DNA from: an uncultured Acidimicrobiaceae bacterium
GTDB lineage: Bacteria > Actinomycetota > Acidimicrobiia > Spongiisociales > UBA5794
Reading direction: 5' to 3'
Assembly: GCA_947258375.1 (NCBI GenBank)
Contig: CAMYIJ010000011.1
Location: forward strand, 1 to 64,000
Length of the DNA stretch: 64,000 nucleotides
Shown: positions 16,178-24,535 of the stretch, piece after piece
Layout of the letters: every line of letters starts with the position of its first letter
How positions within the stretch are numbered: the stretch's first letter is position 1
Notes under the pieces: model-generated
What the model saw: the letters and a program-made list of their open reading frames with translations, nothing else
The model's database searches: none
What the model was told of the DNA's origin: nothing
Translations under genes and position numbers: made by a program

Positions 16178-17794
16178 ATGGCTGACACCACACCCACCGA
16201 TAGCGGGACAATTCCCGATCCCCCCGGCAGCGAGGACTTCCTCCACGCCGACGATGCCGGCAGCTCGCCGGACTCGATGCCGGAGTACCGGCAGGGACTG
16301 GTGCGCACCCGCGATGGCCGGGTGGTCGCCGGTGTCGCCGGCGGACTCGCAGCGACCTGGGGTACCCGTCGGTGGCTGGTGAGGGCCGGGTTCATTGTCA
16401 GCTCGGCCTTTGCCGGACTCGGCCTCGTGCTCTACCTGTTGGGCTGGCTGCTCATGCCCGAAGAGGGCGAGTCGGAGTCGATCGCCCAGCGGATCGTCCG
16501 CCGAATGAACGTGCAACCGACGTGGGTCGGCTTTGTGCTGCTGATGGCCGGCGCCATGATCCTGGCGGGAATCGCCGGTATCAGCGGCGGCGTCCTGGTG
16601 GCGGCCGGTCTCCTCGTCGGTGGCTATGTGCTGTATCGGGGAGACTTCGCTATGCCGGCGGCAGCGCCCGTCTCTCCGCCTCCACACGACGATATGGATG
16701 CAACCCCACCCGCGTACGTTTATCAGCGAACCGTCCGCCCTCCGCGTCCGCCGCGTCCCCGGTCCTACCTGGGTCGGCTGACGGTAGGAGCGATGTTCGT
16801 CGTGCTCGGAGCCATGGGGGCGCTGGATGCTCTCGACGTGACGTCTCCGACCAGCCGGCATTACGCCGCGGCGGCCGTCCTGATCATCGGTGTCGGCTTG
16901 CTGGTCGGGACGGTTCTCGGCCGATCCCGGGGGCTGATCTTCCTCGGGCTGCTGTTGCTGCCGATGCTGGCGATCGCAGCCATCACAGACTTCCGCTTCG
17001 GCACCCGCTTCGACAATCTGGATCTGCGGCCGCTCTCGGTCGAGGAGATCCAGTCGGCCTACAACATCGCGGCGGGCGACCTGTCCCTGGATCTGACCGG
17101 CATGGACCTCGCCGGCCGGACTGTGACGCTGGACCTCGACGTCGGGGTCGGCAGCATCTACGTCGCAGTGCCCCGCGCGGTCGACGTCGAGGCGACCGCC
17201 AATGCCCGGCTCGGCGAGGCCAACGTACTCGGCGGGTGGTCGTCTGGACTTGGAGCGTCAGTCGAGCGCACGGTCGGCGGTGCCGGCGATGGCGGCGGCA
17301 AGCTGATCATCGACGCCGCGACCCGCTTGGGATCGATCTCGATCTACCGCAGCGAGCCCATAGCCTTCAGCGAGTACGGCCCGCTTGTCTCCGAGGAGCG
17401 GTTCCCGGGCATCGGCGACGACGAGATGGACGACTTCCTCGACGGCCTCCGCAACGATGGCCTCGTGTACGAGATGGGTAGCGGCTTCCGGGAACTGGCG
17501 CCGCGCAGCGTCGGCGAGATCGCCGGCGCCTACGTCGTTCACGGTGGCGAGCTCTTCCTGGATCTGTCGGACATCGCACCCGGCCAGGAGGTCTCGATAA
17601 CCCTGGCGGGCGATGGCCTCGTGACACTGGGTGTTGCGAACGATGCGCACGTCACAACCGTTGTGCGCTGGCCGATGGAGGGAGTTGGCGAGCTGATGGA
17701 CTTCGACGGACTCCGATACATCTACGAGCGACCAGGCCGCGGGCCGCTCATCTTCATCGAGGGCTACGGGCCCCAGATCAGAGTGGAGCGATAA
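16178..17794 (+). CDS. PspC-domain membrane protein with LiaF/DUF4097-like C-terminus
   Basis: 538 residues. After an acidic N-terminal tail comes a PspC domain ('GRVVAGVAGGLAATWGTRRWLVRAGF'), several membrane helices, then about 230 residues of repetitive beta structure ('GDLSLDLTGMDLAGRTVTLDL', 'VGSIYVAVPRAVDVEATA') resembling LiaF/YvqF-type domains. LiaF proteins restrain the LiaS kinase, so this may be the negative partner of the divergent PspC kinase; that is inference from context. It overlaps the next small gene by one base (TAATG). Confidence 0.82.
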   Translation: MADTTPTDSGTIPDPPGSEDFLHADDAGSSPDSMPEYRQGLVRTRDGRVVAGVAGGLAATWGTRRWLVRAGFIVSSAFAGLGLVLYLLGWLLMPEEGESESIAQRIVRRMNVQPTWVGFVLLMAGAMILAGIAGISGGVLVAAGLLVGGYVLYRGDFAMPAAAPVSPPPHDDMDATPPAYVYQRTVRPPRPPRPRSYLGRLTVGAMFVVLGAMGALDALDVTSPTSRHYAAAAVLIIGVGLLVGTVLGRSRGLIFLGLLLLPMLAIAAITDFRFGTRFDNLDLRPLSVEEIQSAYNIAAGDLSLDLTGMDLAGRTVTLDLDVGVGSIYVAVPRAVDVEATANARLGEANVLGGWSSGLGASVERTVGGAGDGGGKLIIDAATRLGSISIYRSEPIAFSEYGPLVSEERFPGIGDDEMDDFLDGLRNDGLVYEMGSGFRELAPRSVGEIAGAYVVHGGELFLDLSDIAPGQEVSITLAGDGLVTLGVANDAHVTTVVRWPMEGVGELMDFDGLRYIYERPGRGPLIFIEGYGPQIRVER

Positions 17795-17994
17795 TGAAAC
17801 GCCACCAACCCGACTTCATCTCGGCCGGATTCGGTGTCCTGTTCGCGGCTCTCGGCCTCGGCTTCCTCATCGGCAACCTGGAATGGGAATCGGTCAATGT
17901 CGCTGCCATCTGGGCGATCGGCCTCCTCGCCCTGGGCATCGCCGTCCTCAGCTCGACGATTCACCACCTCACCAGCGCCGACGAGGCCGACTAG
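17794..17994 (+). CDS. Small membrane protein with two helices
   Basis: 66 residues with two hydrophobic stretches ('GFGVLFAALGLGFLIGNL' and 'AAIWAIGLLALGIAVLSS'). It starts within the stop codon of the PspC/LiaF-like gene (TAATG), so it is co-translated with it. No family is recognised. A family A palindrome follows the stop. Confidence 0.75.
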   Translation: MKRHQPDFISAGFGVLFAALGLGFLIGNLEWESVNVAAIWAIGLLALGIAVLSSTIHHLTSADEAD

Positions 17995-18008
17995 GGGGCC
18001 TCTCAATT

Positions 18009-18062
18009 GCGTTCGTTGTGCTTAATCCGGGGTCATAGCCCCGTTCTAAGCACAACGAACGC
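18009..18062. repeat. Dispersed palindrome family A, copy 3
   Basis: Outer arms GCGTTCGTTGTGCTTA and its exact complement, with an inner CGGGG/CCCCG stem. It sits 15 bp before the -10 box of the methyltransferase gene, so its right arm covers the -35 region. Confidence 0.88.
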
Positions 18063-18076
18063 ATGAGCTGCATCGC

Positions 18077-18082
18077 TACCCT
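18077..18082 (+). promoter_or_regulatory. -10 box TACCCT of the methyltransferase gene
   Basis: TACCCT ends 6 nt before ATG 18089. Confidence 0.6.
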
Positions 18083-18088
18083 CCACCT

Positions 18089-18889
18089 ATGAGCGAGCGC
18101 TACACCCACGGCCACTTCGGCACGGTGGTCGACAACCACGCCACTCGTACCGCGGCCAATAGCGCCGCCTTCCTGCTGCCCCACCTCAAGCCAACCGCCA
18201 CTGTGCTCGACATTGGCTGTGGGCCCGGTTCCATCTCGATGGACCTCGCCGGTCGCGTTGCCTCCCTCGTCGGCATCGACGCGGCAGCCGAGGCAGTCGC
18301 CCGGGCCGAGGAGGACCGTCGCCAACGGGCTGTGACCAATGCCTCGTTCCGCGTTGCCGACGTGTACGACCTTCCCTTCGACGATGGAACGTTCGATGTT
18401 GTGTATGGCCACCAACTGCTCCAGCACCTCGCCGAACCGGTCGCCGCCCTCGTCGAGGCTCGCCGGGTCCTGGCGCCGGGTGGCACCATTGCGGTGCGAG
18501 ACGCCGACTACGGCACCATGGTGCACGATCCGCCCGAACCGGCACTCGACCGCTGGCTGGCGTTGTACCAAATGCTGGCCCGCCGAAATGGAGGGGAACC
18601 GGACGCCGGCCGCAAGCTGAGCGGATGGGTCGATCGAGCCGGATTCCAAGACCTCGTCGTCACAACGACTACATGGACGTATGCCACTCCGGATGCGATC
18701 GAGGGGTGGCGCCGGCTGTGGACCAGCAGACTCCTCGAGGCCCGTGTCGGAGAGGCTGCCGTCGAATACGGCCTGGCGAACCGCCGTGAGCTCGAGGAAA
18801 TCGCCGCCGGCTGGGATCGCTGGGCAAAGCAGCCGCGCGCTTTCTTTGCGTTCCTGCATGGCGAGGTGCTCGCCCGCAAGCCCGATTGA
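18089..18889 (+). CDS. Class I SAM-dependent methyltransferase
   Basis: 266 residues. Motif I is 'VLDIGCGPGSISMDLA', followed by the acidic loop 'LVGIDAAAEAVARAEE', motif 'VYDLPFDDGTFDVVYGHQLL' and post-motif 'ARRVLAPGGTIAVRD'. This is the UbiE/Methyltransf_11 pattern seen in small-molecule methyltransferases. The substrate is unknown and the neighbours do not suggest one. The transcript is probably leaderless. Confidence 0.88.
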   Translation: MSERYTHGHFGTVVDNHATRTAANSAAFLLPHLKPTATVLDIGCGPGSISMDLAGRVASLVGIDAAAEAVARAEEDRRQRAVTNASFRVADVYDLPFDDGTFDVVYGHQLLQHLAEPVAALVEARRVLAPGGTIAVRDADYGTMVHDPPEPALDRWLALYQMLARRNGGEPDAGRKLSGWVDRAGFQDLVVTTTTWTYATPDAIEGWRRLWTSRLLEARVGEAAVEYGLANRRELEEIAAGWDRWAKQPRAFFAFLHGEVLARKPD

Positions 18890-18912
18890 GGCGGCGCGTT
18901 TCGACCGTTTGG

Positions 18913-18918
18913 TACGGT
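18913..18918 (+). promoter_or_regulatory. -10 box TACGGT of the 58-residue gene
   Basis: TACGGT ends 6 nt before ATG 18925. Confidence 0.55.
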
Positions 18919-18924
18919 GCTGTC

Positions 18925-19101
18925 ATGCGTGACGAGATCGTCTACCCGACGGACCAGGTCCAGGCCGAATACGAACGCCAACTCGCCAAGCTGCAGCTGC
19001 AACTGGCGGCGGCCACCACCCGACGGGAACGATCCAAGGTGCGGCGCGACATCCGGCGGCTCAATCGCCACATCTTCAACAGACAGATCACGACCTGGTA
19101 G
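18925..19101 (+). CDS. Small coiled-coil protein of unknown function
   Basis: 58 residues, strongly charged: 'EYERQLAKLQLQLAAATTRR' followed by an Arg-rich helix 'RRDIRRLNRHIFNRQ'. It is probably one long helix or a helical hairpin and could bind nucleic acid. No family is recognised. The TACGGT box 6 nt upstream supports it as a real gene with this start. Confidence 0.6.
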   Translation: MRDEIVYPTDQVQAEYERQLAKLQLQLAAATTRRERSKVRRDIRRLNRHIFNRQITTW

Positions 19102-19177
19102 CAACCTGAGCCGGACGCGGTCCGGTCCGGCCGGGGAAACCCAGCCGGACCGGCGGGAGGGAGGGCGTGGCGAGGTC

Positions 19178-19441
19178 TTAGGTCTCGACTCGCTCGACTT
19201 CGATGGAGGCGCTCGTCACGATGGCGGCGATCACACCGATGGCAGCCCATACGGGCAGGAGTACTGCTCCGACGACACCGACTGTGAGGGGTACTTCGAT
19301 GAGTTGCTTGCCCTCTTCGTTCTTGATGATGATCCGCCGGACATTGCCCTCGTGGATGATCTCCTTCACCTTGGATAGAAGGTCATCGCCCTCTACTTCG
19401 TATGTCTCTGCCGTGGCATTGTCGGCGGTCTGGGTGGTCAT
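19178..19441 (-). CDS. DUF4342-domain small membrane protein
   Basis: 87 residues: an N-terminal soluble part ('GDDLLSKVKEIIHEGNVRRI'), the DUF4342 signature 'IIIKNEEGKQLIEVPLTVGV', then one or two membrane helices. The function of the family is not established; the UBA-like N-terminus suggests a membrane-tethered interaction module. An AAAGG ribosome binding site precedes the ATG. Confidence 0.85.
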   Translation of the reverse strand: MTTQTADNATAETYEVEGDDLLSKVKEIIHEGNVRRIIIKNEEGKQLIEVPLTVGVVGAVLLPVWAAIGVIAAIVTSASIEVERVET

Positions 19442-19577
19442 TCGTTTCTAACCTTTCGAGTTGGGGCCGTAGGTTCGGCCGTCTGTTTCCTACCCCAATA
19501 ATGAGGCCCCGGCCGCCTTCCGTCATCACCACCAGGGGTGAATCGACCCTCCCCCACGCGGGTGATTCCCCACGATC

Positions 19578-19596
19578 GCGTTCGTTGTGCTTAATC
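19578..19596. repeat. Dispersed palindrome family A, half copy
   Basis: Only the left arm (GCGTTCGTTGTGCTTAATC) is present. The right arm is missing, and the lysE-like coding region begins about 12 bp later, so the element or the gene's 5' end has been cut. Confidence 0.75.
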
Positions 19597-19608
19597 CGGC
19601 CGACTCTG

Positions 19609-20226
19609 GTGACATTCTCGATTGCGGCGCTTGCCCTGTTCATCATCCCGGGGCCGGCCGTGCTGTACATCATCACGCGGAGTCTGGCGGGCGGGCGCAG
19701 GGCGGGACTCGTTTCCGTCGCCGGGATCCACATGGGCAGCTTGGTCCACATCGCGGCGGCAATTGCCGGCCTCTCTGCCCTGCTGGCCACTTCGGCGGTC
19801 GCTTTCGCAACTGTCAAGTGGGCCGGCGCCGCCTTTCTCGTCTACCTCGGAGTGCGAGCTTTCCTCAACCGCGCGGACACCGGCGCGCATCCGACGGCGC
19901 CCCAACCGGCGCCGCTCCGCGCCGTCTTTCGCCAGGGTTTCGTGGTGAATGCACTCAACCCCAAGACCGCCATCTTCTTTCTAGCGTTCGTACCCCAGTT
20001 CGTGGATCCCGCCCGCGGCACGACGAACCAGATCCTCGTCTTGAGCGCCCTGTTCATTGCGCTCGGCGTGATCTCAGACGGTCTCTACGCCACCGTGTTC
20101 GGATCGGTCGGACAGCGATTGACTCGCACCGCCTGGTGGGGCACCGGCCGCTGGGCGGTGCCCGCAACGATGTATATCGGCCTCGGCCTGTTCGCCGGCC
20201 TGGCCGGGGGTCACGCGACCGACTGA
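19609..20226 (+). CDS. LysE/RhtB-family amino-acid exporter
   Basis: About 205 residues with six hydrophobic segments. The family start pattern '[21 protein letters not shown]' and the conserved '[21 protein letters not shown]' identify LysE/RhtB exporters of amino acids or homoserine lactones. The start is uncertain: GTG 19609 is used, but homologues would begin one or two residues earlier, where a half copy of palindrome A lies, and there is no ribosome binding site. The element may have disturbed the native start region. Confidence 0.82.
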   Translation: MTFSIAALALFIIPGPAVLYIITRSLAGGRRAGLVSVAGIHMGSLVHIAAAIAGLSALLATSAVAFATVKWAGAAFLVYLGVRAFLNRADTGAHPTAPQPAPLRAVFRQGFVVNALNPKTAIFFLAFVPQFVDPARGTTNQILVLSALFIALGVISDGLYATVFGSVGQRLTRTAWWGTGRWAVPATMYIGLGLFAGLAGGHATD

Positions 20227-20253
20227 GCGCCGCCTCACGGTGGATTCCGTCAT

Positions 20254-20303
20254 GTTCGTTGTGCCTAGTCGGGGGCTAAAGCACCGGATTAGGCGCAACG
20301 AAC
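20254..20303. repeat. Dispersed palindrome family A, copy 4
   Basis: Arms GTTCGTTGTGCCTAGTC (20254-20270) and GATTAGGCGCAACGAAC (20287-20303). It lies between the lysE-like gene and the hydrolase-OsmC gene. Arm changes are partly compensatory (G-C to G-U), consistent with a conserved hairpin. Confidence 0.82.
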
Positions 20304-20365
20304 GGCATAGAACGCCCACAATCCGTAGTCTGGTATCCACGCGCACAAGGCTGGGAGTCGACTCC

Positions 20366-21601
20366 ATGCGACATGAGAAGGTCACGTTTGACAATGGGCG
20401 GGGAGAGAAACTGGCCGGCCGGATCGATTTTCCGGTCACGGGGGATCCGATCGGTTTTGCCGTGTACGCTCCCTGTTTCACCTGTTCGAAGAACCTCAGA
20501 GCGATCGGGCGGATCGCGGAGGGGCTGGCCCAGCACGGCATCGCAACGCTACGTTTCGACTTCACCGGACTCGGCCACAGCGACGGCGATTTTGGCGACA
20601 CCAACTTCACAACCAGCGTGCAGGACTTCATCGCGGCGACACATTTTCTTCGTGACAACTACACCGCGCCGGAGATAGCGATCGGTCACTCCCTCGGCGG
20701 ATCTGTGGCTCTGGCGGCCGTTCAGGAACTCCCCAGAGTCAAGGCCGTTGTCACGATCGCGGCACCTTCGAGCCCGGCACACATCAAGCGCCATATCGAG
20801 AGTGACCTGGCGCGGATCCAGGAGGACGGCGAGGCTGAGGTTTCCCTGGCGGGACGCCCCTTCACCATTCGCGACCAGCTACTCGAAAACATCGAAAGCA
20901 TCGACCTGCACGCCTCGGTCGCGTCACTCGGCCGGCCGCTGCTTGTGCTGCACTCACCCATCGACAACACGGTGGGAGTCAACAACGCCGGCGTCATATT
21001 CACGGCGGCTCGCCATCCGAAGAGCTTCGTGTCGCTCGACACGGCCGACCACCTCATCACCGACGATGCAGATGCCCGCTATGTCGCCGACGTGATCGCC
21101 TCCTGGGCCACCCGCTACATAAGCGGTGACCTCACATCACACTCCCAGCCCGACTTTGTCGCCGACGCACCTGAGAGCGTGACGATGGTGCGAACCGAGC
21201 AGGGGTTCCGGACCGAGGTCATCTCCAACGGCTTCCCGCTCATCGCCGACGAGCCCACCTCGGTCGGCGGAACGAACCTGGGCCCGACACCGTACGACTA
21301 TCTCCTCACGGCGCTCGGCAGCTGCACGTCCATGACATTGCGGATGTACGCGGACAAGAAGAAGTGGCCGCTCGAGAGTGTCACGGTCACGCTCAGTCAC
21401 CGCAAGGTGCACGCCGGCGATTGCGAGGAGTGCGAGAGCGAGAAGGGTCTGATCGACGAGATGCACCGCGAGATCGAGATCGTTGGTGAGCTGGACGACA
21501 CACAGCGACAGCGACTCCTCGAGATCGCTGATCGCTGCCCGGTGCACAAGACCATGCACAACGAGGTTTCGGTCCACACCAAGCTGTCCGGCGCCAACTG
21601 A
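20366..21601 (+). CDS. Bifunctional alpha/beta hydrolase - OsmC fusion protein
   Basis: 411 residues. The N-terminal 255 or so are an alpha/beta hydrolase with nucleophile elbow '[11 protein letters not shown]' and a His near 'TADHLITDD'. The C-terminal 140 are an OsmC domain with Cys in '[13 protein letters not shown]' and in '[10 protein letters not shown]'. The fusion is a known architecture, thought to couple ester or thioester hydrolysis to thiol-based peroxide or sulfur chemistry; the substrate is unknown. ATG 20366 has GGGAG about 10 nt upstream, and a likely -10 box TAGTCT lies at 20326-20331. The longer frame to 20240 runs into palindrome A. Confidence 0.9.
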   Translation: MRHEKVTFDNGRGEKLAGRIDFPVTGDPIGFAVYAPCFTCSKNLRAIGRIAEGLAQHGIATLRFDFTGLGHSDGDFGDTNFTTSVQDFIAATHFLRDNYTAPEIAIGHSLGGSVALAAVQELPRVKAVVTIAAPSSPAHIKRHIESDLARIQEDGEAEVSLAGRPFTIRDQLLENIESIDLHASVASLGRPLLVLHSPIDNTVGVNNAGVIFTAARHPKSFVSLDTADHLITDDADARYVADVIASWATRYISGDLTSHSQPDFVADAPESVTMVRTEQGFRTEVISNGFPLIADEPTSVGGTNLGPTPYDYLLTALGSCTSMTLRMYADKKKWPLESVTVTLSHRKVHAGDCEECESEKGLIDEMHREIEIVGELDDTQRQRLLEIADRCPVHKTMHNEVSVHTKLSGAN

Positions 21602-21645
21602 CGACGGGCACGCCCGGCGGCCCCGCGTTCGCCGCAGAACGTTGA

Positions 21646-21651
21646 TACCGT
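21646..21651 (+). promoter_or_regulatory. -10 box TACCGT of the 60-residue membrane gene
   Basis: TACCGT ends 6 nt before GTG 21658. Confidence 0.5.
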
Positions 21652-21657
21652 CCCGTC

Positions 21658-21840
21658 GTGGAGTTCACCTACTGGTACCTGTCAATCGTGGCCTTCACCG
21701 TCCCGGGCGTGATTATCGGCGGTCAAATGGGTCCGCTCGTGTCGCAGCGGATTCAGGGGCAGCGGCTCGTGCGGTTCCCGGGGTGGCTGTTTCTCGGCGT
21801 CGCCGCAATCACCGTGGGCGAAGCGCTCCTGGGAGGCTGA
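21658..21840 (+). CDS. Short membrane protein resembling the C-terminus of TauE/SafE permeases
   Basis: 60 residues with two hydrophobic segments; 'AFTVPGVIIGGQMGPLVSQRI' resembles the last repeat of TauE/SafE-type (TSUP) sulfite exporters, which are normally about 250 residues. It begins at GTG after an in-frame TGA (21643-21645). Either it is a remnant of a full permease or a small stand-alone protein; a proper TACCGT -10 box in the leaderless position suggests it is still expressed. Family assignment is tentative. Confidence 0.5.
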   Translation: MEFTYWYLSIVAFTVPGVIIGGQMGPLVSQRIQGQRLVRFPGWLFLGVAAITVGEALLGG

Positions 21841-21864
21841 ACCGGATCGGGCCTCGACAGACGG

Positions 21865-22815
21865 CTACTTGACCTTGATGATCACGGCGTCGACACCCGT
21901 GAGTCCGTGGTTGTCGGTGACGGTGAGCACCGCGGTGTATGTACCGGCCGCTGCATAGCTATGGCTGACGACGGAGCCCGGCACTGTTGTGCCATCCCCA
22001 AAGTCCCAGAGATAAGACACGATCGTTCCATCGGGGTCATACGAATTCGAGCCGTCGAACGTGCGTATCTCGCCCACAGCCACATTGCGAGAGTCACCGG
22101 CATCGGCAACCGGGGGCTGCGCTCCTGGTGGCAGCGTCGTTGTGGTGGTGGTCGTTGTTGTGGTGGGCGGCAGCGTCGTGGTCGTTGTTGTCGTGGGCGG
22201 CAGCGTCGTGGTCGTTGTTGTCGTGGGTGGCAGCGTCGTGGTCGTTGTTGTCGTGGACGACGGCGGCACCGTCGTAGATGAGGGTGGCACCGTCGTAGAC
22301 GAAGGCGGCACAGTGGTCGAAGAGGGTGGCACCGTCGTAGACGAAGGCGGCACCGTGGTCGAGGATGGCGGCACAGTCGTTGTTGACGATCCCGGCACTC
22401 CCTCATGGCACCAGACGCATTGCGACTCATCGACATTGGCCTGGTGGTCCGGCGGAGTCACCAGAGATCCGCCATTGTCCACGTGACACGTCGTGCAGAG
22501 AGCAAGCGGAACCGGGCCGTCGTGGCCGCTATGACAGTCCAGGCAGGTCGCGACGGTCGCCACGTGACCACCTCCGTGGCACGTCGTACAGGATTGGCCC
22601 GCGTGGATGAAGTGAGGAAACGTGCCGCCGTGGCAGCGCGAGCATGTGGTGACGCTGTCAACCACTCGAAACTCGTGGGCACCCGGCGCAGTGGTGCCCT
22701 GCTCGGGAGTGTCGATGAACGCAACCGCGATGGCCGTGGAGAACGCGCCGATCAGCGCGACAACGAGTAGTGTCGCCCCGCCTCTACTGAGTCGCGGAAT
22801 TCGCGTTCTATTCAA
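21865..22815 (-). CDS. Secreted pentaheme c-type cytochrome with PKD domain
   Basis: 316 residues. An N-terminal signal or membrane helix is followed by five CxxCH heme sites within about 90 residues (CSRCH, CTTCH, CLDCH, CTTCH, CVWCH). Next comes a low-complexity linker of about 90 residues of 'STTVPPS' and 'TTTTTLPP' repeats, then one C-terminal PKD domain ('VADAGDSRNVAVGEIRTFDG', 'YLWDFGDGT'). No C-terminal anchor is seen. Closely spaced CxxCH motifs are typical of electron-transfer multiheme cytochromes; PKD domains mediate surface interactions. TTG 22815 has an AGGGG ribosome binding site. It shares architecture with the decaheme protein at 56-60 kb. Confidence 0.85.
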   Translation of the reverse strand: MNRTRIPRLSRGGATLLVVALIGAFSTAIAVAFIDTPEQGTTAPGAHEFRVVDSVTTCSRCHGGTFPHFIHAGQSCTTCHGGGHVATVATCLDCHSGHDGPVPLALCTTCHVDNGGSLVTPPDHQANVDESQCVWCHEGVPGSSTTTVPPSSTTVPPSSTTVPPSSTTVPPSSTTVPPSSTTVPPSSTTTTTTTLPPTTTTTTTLPPTTTTTTTLPPTTTTTTTTTTLPPGAQPPVADAGDSRNVAVGEIRTFDGSNSYDPDGTIVSYLWDFGDGTTVPGSVVSHSYAAAGTYTAVLTVTDNHGLTGVDAVIIKVK

Positions 22816-22973
22816 GCTGACCCCTGTGGTGCCCGTTTCCAGCGTACAGGAGCCAATTCTGCCTCCTTAGGGCCAGAGGTCCCATCTCACGGGCCGAATC
22901 CCGGCAAAGGACCCCTCCATAACATGGCCTACGATGCCTCATTCTGGTTACCGCCGCGTCCACCCAAGACCAC

Positions 22974-22979
22974 TAGTTT
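22974..22979 (+). promoter_or_regulatory. -10 box TAGTTT of the PNPOx-like gene
   Basis: TAGTTT ends 7 nt before ATG 22987. Confidence 0.55.
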
Positions 22980-22986
22980 GTGCCCC

Positions 22987-23403
22987 ATGATCTTCGATAC
23001 ATCAACTCCGCAGGGGTCTTCGGCAGTGCAGCGCCTCGAGACCGAGCCGCTCGCCTGGCTCACGACCGTACATCCGGACGGAAGGCTGTCGTCGTCACTC
23101 ATCTGGTTCCTGTGGCGCGATGGTGAACTGGTGGTCTACTCGCGCGACAACGCCAAGATCCGGAACATCGGGAGCAACCCGAATGTGGCTTTCAACCTGA
23201 ATTCCGATGATCACGGCGGCAACGTGCTCACGATCCAGGGCACGGCCCGGGTTGATCGTGCGTATCCGGCATCCGACCTTGTCCCGGCTTACACCGAGAA
23301 GTACGAGACTCACATCGAGCGACTCGGCACCACACCCGCCGGGTTTGCGGCGGACTATTCGGTCCCGATCCGGATCGAGCCGAATTCGTATCGTTCCTGG
23401 TAA
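22987..23403 (+). CDS. Pyridoxamine 5'-phosphate oxidase-fold (F420/FMN split-barrel) protein
   Basis: 138 residues. 'LAWLTTVHPDGRLSSSLIWF' and 'LVVYSRDNAKIRNIGSNPNV' are the flavin/F420-binding split-barrel signatures of the PPOX class F420-dependent enzyme family common in actinobacteria. It probably reduces a small substrate with reduced F420 or binds FMN; the substrate is unknown. The start is set by the -10 box 7 nt upstream; a longer frame to 22924 is rejected. Confidence 0.85.
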   Translation: MIFDTSTPQGSSAVQRLETEPLAWLTTVHPDGRLSSSLIWFLWRDGELVVYSRDNAKIRNIGSNPNVAFNLNSDDHGGNVLTIQGTARVDRAYPASDLVPAYTEKYETHIERLGTTPAGFAADYSVPIRIEPNSYRSW

Positions 23404-23441
23404 CGGCGATCCGTAGCGAGTCCGATGCCTCCAGATAACAG

Positions 23442-24443
23442 TCAGCTGGTGAGACGGGCGAACAAGCCCGGTGGCACCAAATAGACTGCAAGCACGAGCA
23501 ACACCAGCCAGGTTGCGCTCCCGCCCAGCGGCGCAAGAACGACGGCGGTCAGCGCCCAGAACAGGTGCCAAACGCCGAAAGACATCATCCGTGAACGGTC
23601 GCTCCGCATCACGAAGGCGCGCCGGCCGAGCCGGACGGCAAAAAGGCGGGCGCCGAGGGCGGCCGCGGGCAGAGCCCACCACGCCTCCCCGCCACGGGGC
23701 ACACTGGCCGCAATCGCAACGAGCAGTGCCACCTGGGCCGTTTCGGTGAGCGCGATCAGCGAGATCATCGAGCGCGAAAGAAAGGGCACTCCGGCCTCAT
23801 CGACTGCGCAGCCGAGCAGGACCGGAGTCGTCCGGGCTCCGTGAGCCACGTCATTGCCGATGTCCCGTACTCCACCGTGCACGGCGTTGATCTGCACGAT
23901 GTATACGGCCATATAGGCGGCCACCCACCACGTAATCGCCGTCGGGCCGCCCTGCCAGTACCCACCCATGACCACAAGAGCGGCAAAACCAACTCCCTGA
24001 ACGCCATCTGCGACGAGTGGCACAAGAAGCCGTTTCCCCCACAGGTCATACCCACCAAGGGCGGCTACCGCTACGAGCCAGGAGAGAAGAGCGCCGCGGC
24101 CGGCCCCGGCGACGACGAGCGCGACCGCCATCAGCGGTATCTGTGCCAGGGCCACACGGAGCATCGAGCTCGGCGCAACCAGTCCCCGCACCAGCGGGCC
24201 ATCGGCGCGACGCGGGTTGGTGCGGTCGATCGGCAGATCGATCACATCGTTCAACGGGAAGGCGAATAGATGGAACGAGATCCCGATGAGGACGGCCCCG
24301 AGCGCGGCTCCAACGGAAACCTGCCCGCCGACCGTCGCCATGCCGAGCGGGGCATACACGACGGTGGCTCCCATCGAGAACAGCCTGACGAGGCGCGCCC
24401 AATCACCGCGTTGCCACACCCGATCCGTAGCGCTCGTCTGCAT
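23442..24443 (-). CDS. UbiA-family prenyltransferase
   Basis: 333 residues with about eight or nine membrane helices. The first Asp-rich motif is 'NDVIDLPIDRTNPRR', followed by 'DGPL'; the second is 'DIGNDVAHGARTTP'. These bind the Mg-prenyl diphosphate and place the protein in the UbiA superfamily, which makes quinones, hemes, chlorophyll or prenylated lipids. The acceptor cannot be told. ATG 24443 has GAGGAG 5 nt upstream. The gene diverges from the giant membrane protein. Confidence 0.88.
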   Translation of the reverse strand: MQTSATDRVWQRGDWARLVRLFSMGATVVYAPLGMATVGGQVSVGAALGAVLIGISFHLFAFPLNDVIDLPIDRTNPRRADGPLVRGLVAPSSMLRVALAQIPLMAVALVVAGAGRGALLSWLVAVAALGGYDLWGKRLLVPLVADGVQGVGFAALVVMGGYWQGGPTAITWWVAAYMAVYIVQINAVHGGVRDIGNDVAHGARTTPVLLGCAVDEAGVPFLSRSMISLIALTETAQVALLVAIAASVPRGGEAWWALPAAALGARLFAVRLGRRAFVMRSDRSRMMSFGVWHLFWALTAVVLAPLGGSATWLVLLVLAVYLVPPGLFARLTS

Positions 24444-24535
24444 CAAGACTCCTCGGGGCCATACTGCCAGCCGATACACCGCTTGCCCACCACACCCCGG
24501 CCCGATCCGATACCCTCCCAGTGACGAGGGGTCCC

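Noticed and set aside
21643..21660. The TGA just upstream of the 60-residue membrane gene as another selenocysteine codon
   Set aside because: The sequence before the TGA does not align with TauE/SafE proteins, there is a good promoter and GTG start after it, and no SECIS-like hairpin was seen.
22131..22390. Independent variable tandem repeat
   Set aside because: The repeats are explained by the Thr/Pro stalk of the pentaheme protein that this DNA encodes; kept only as part of that gene.
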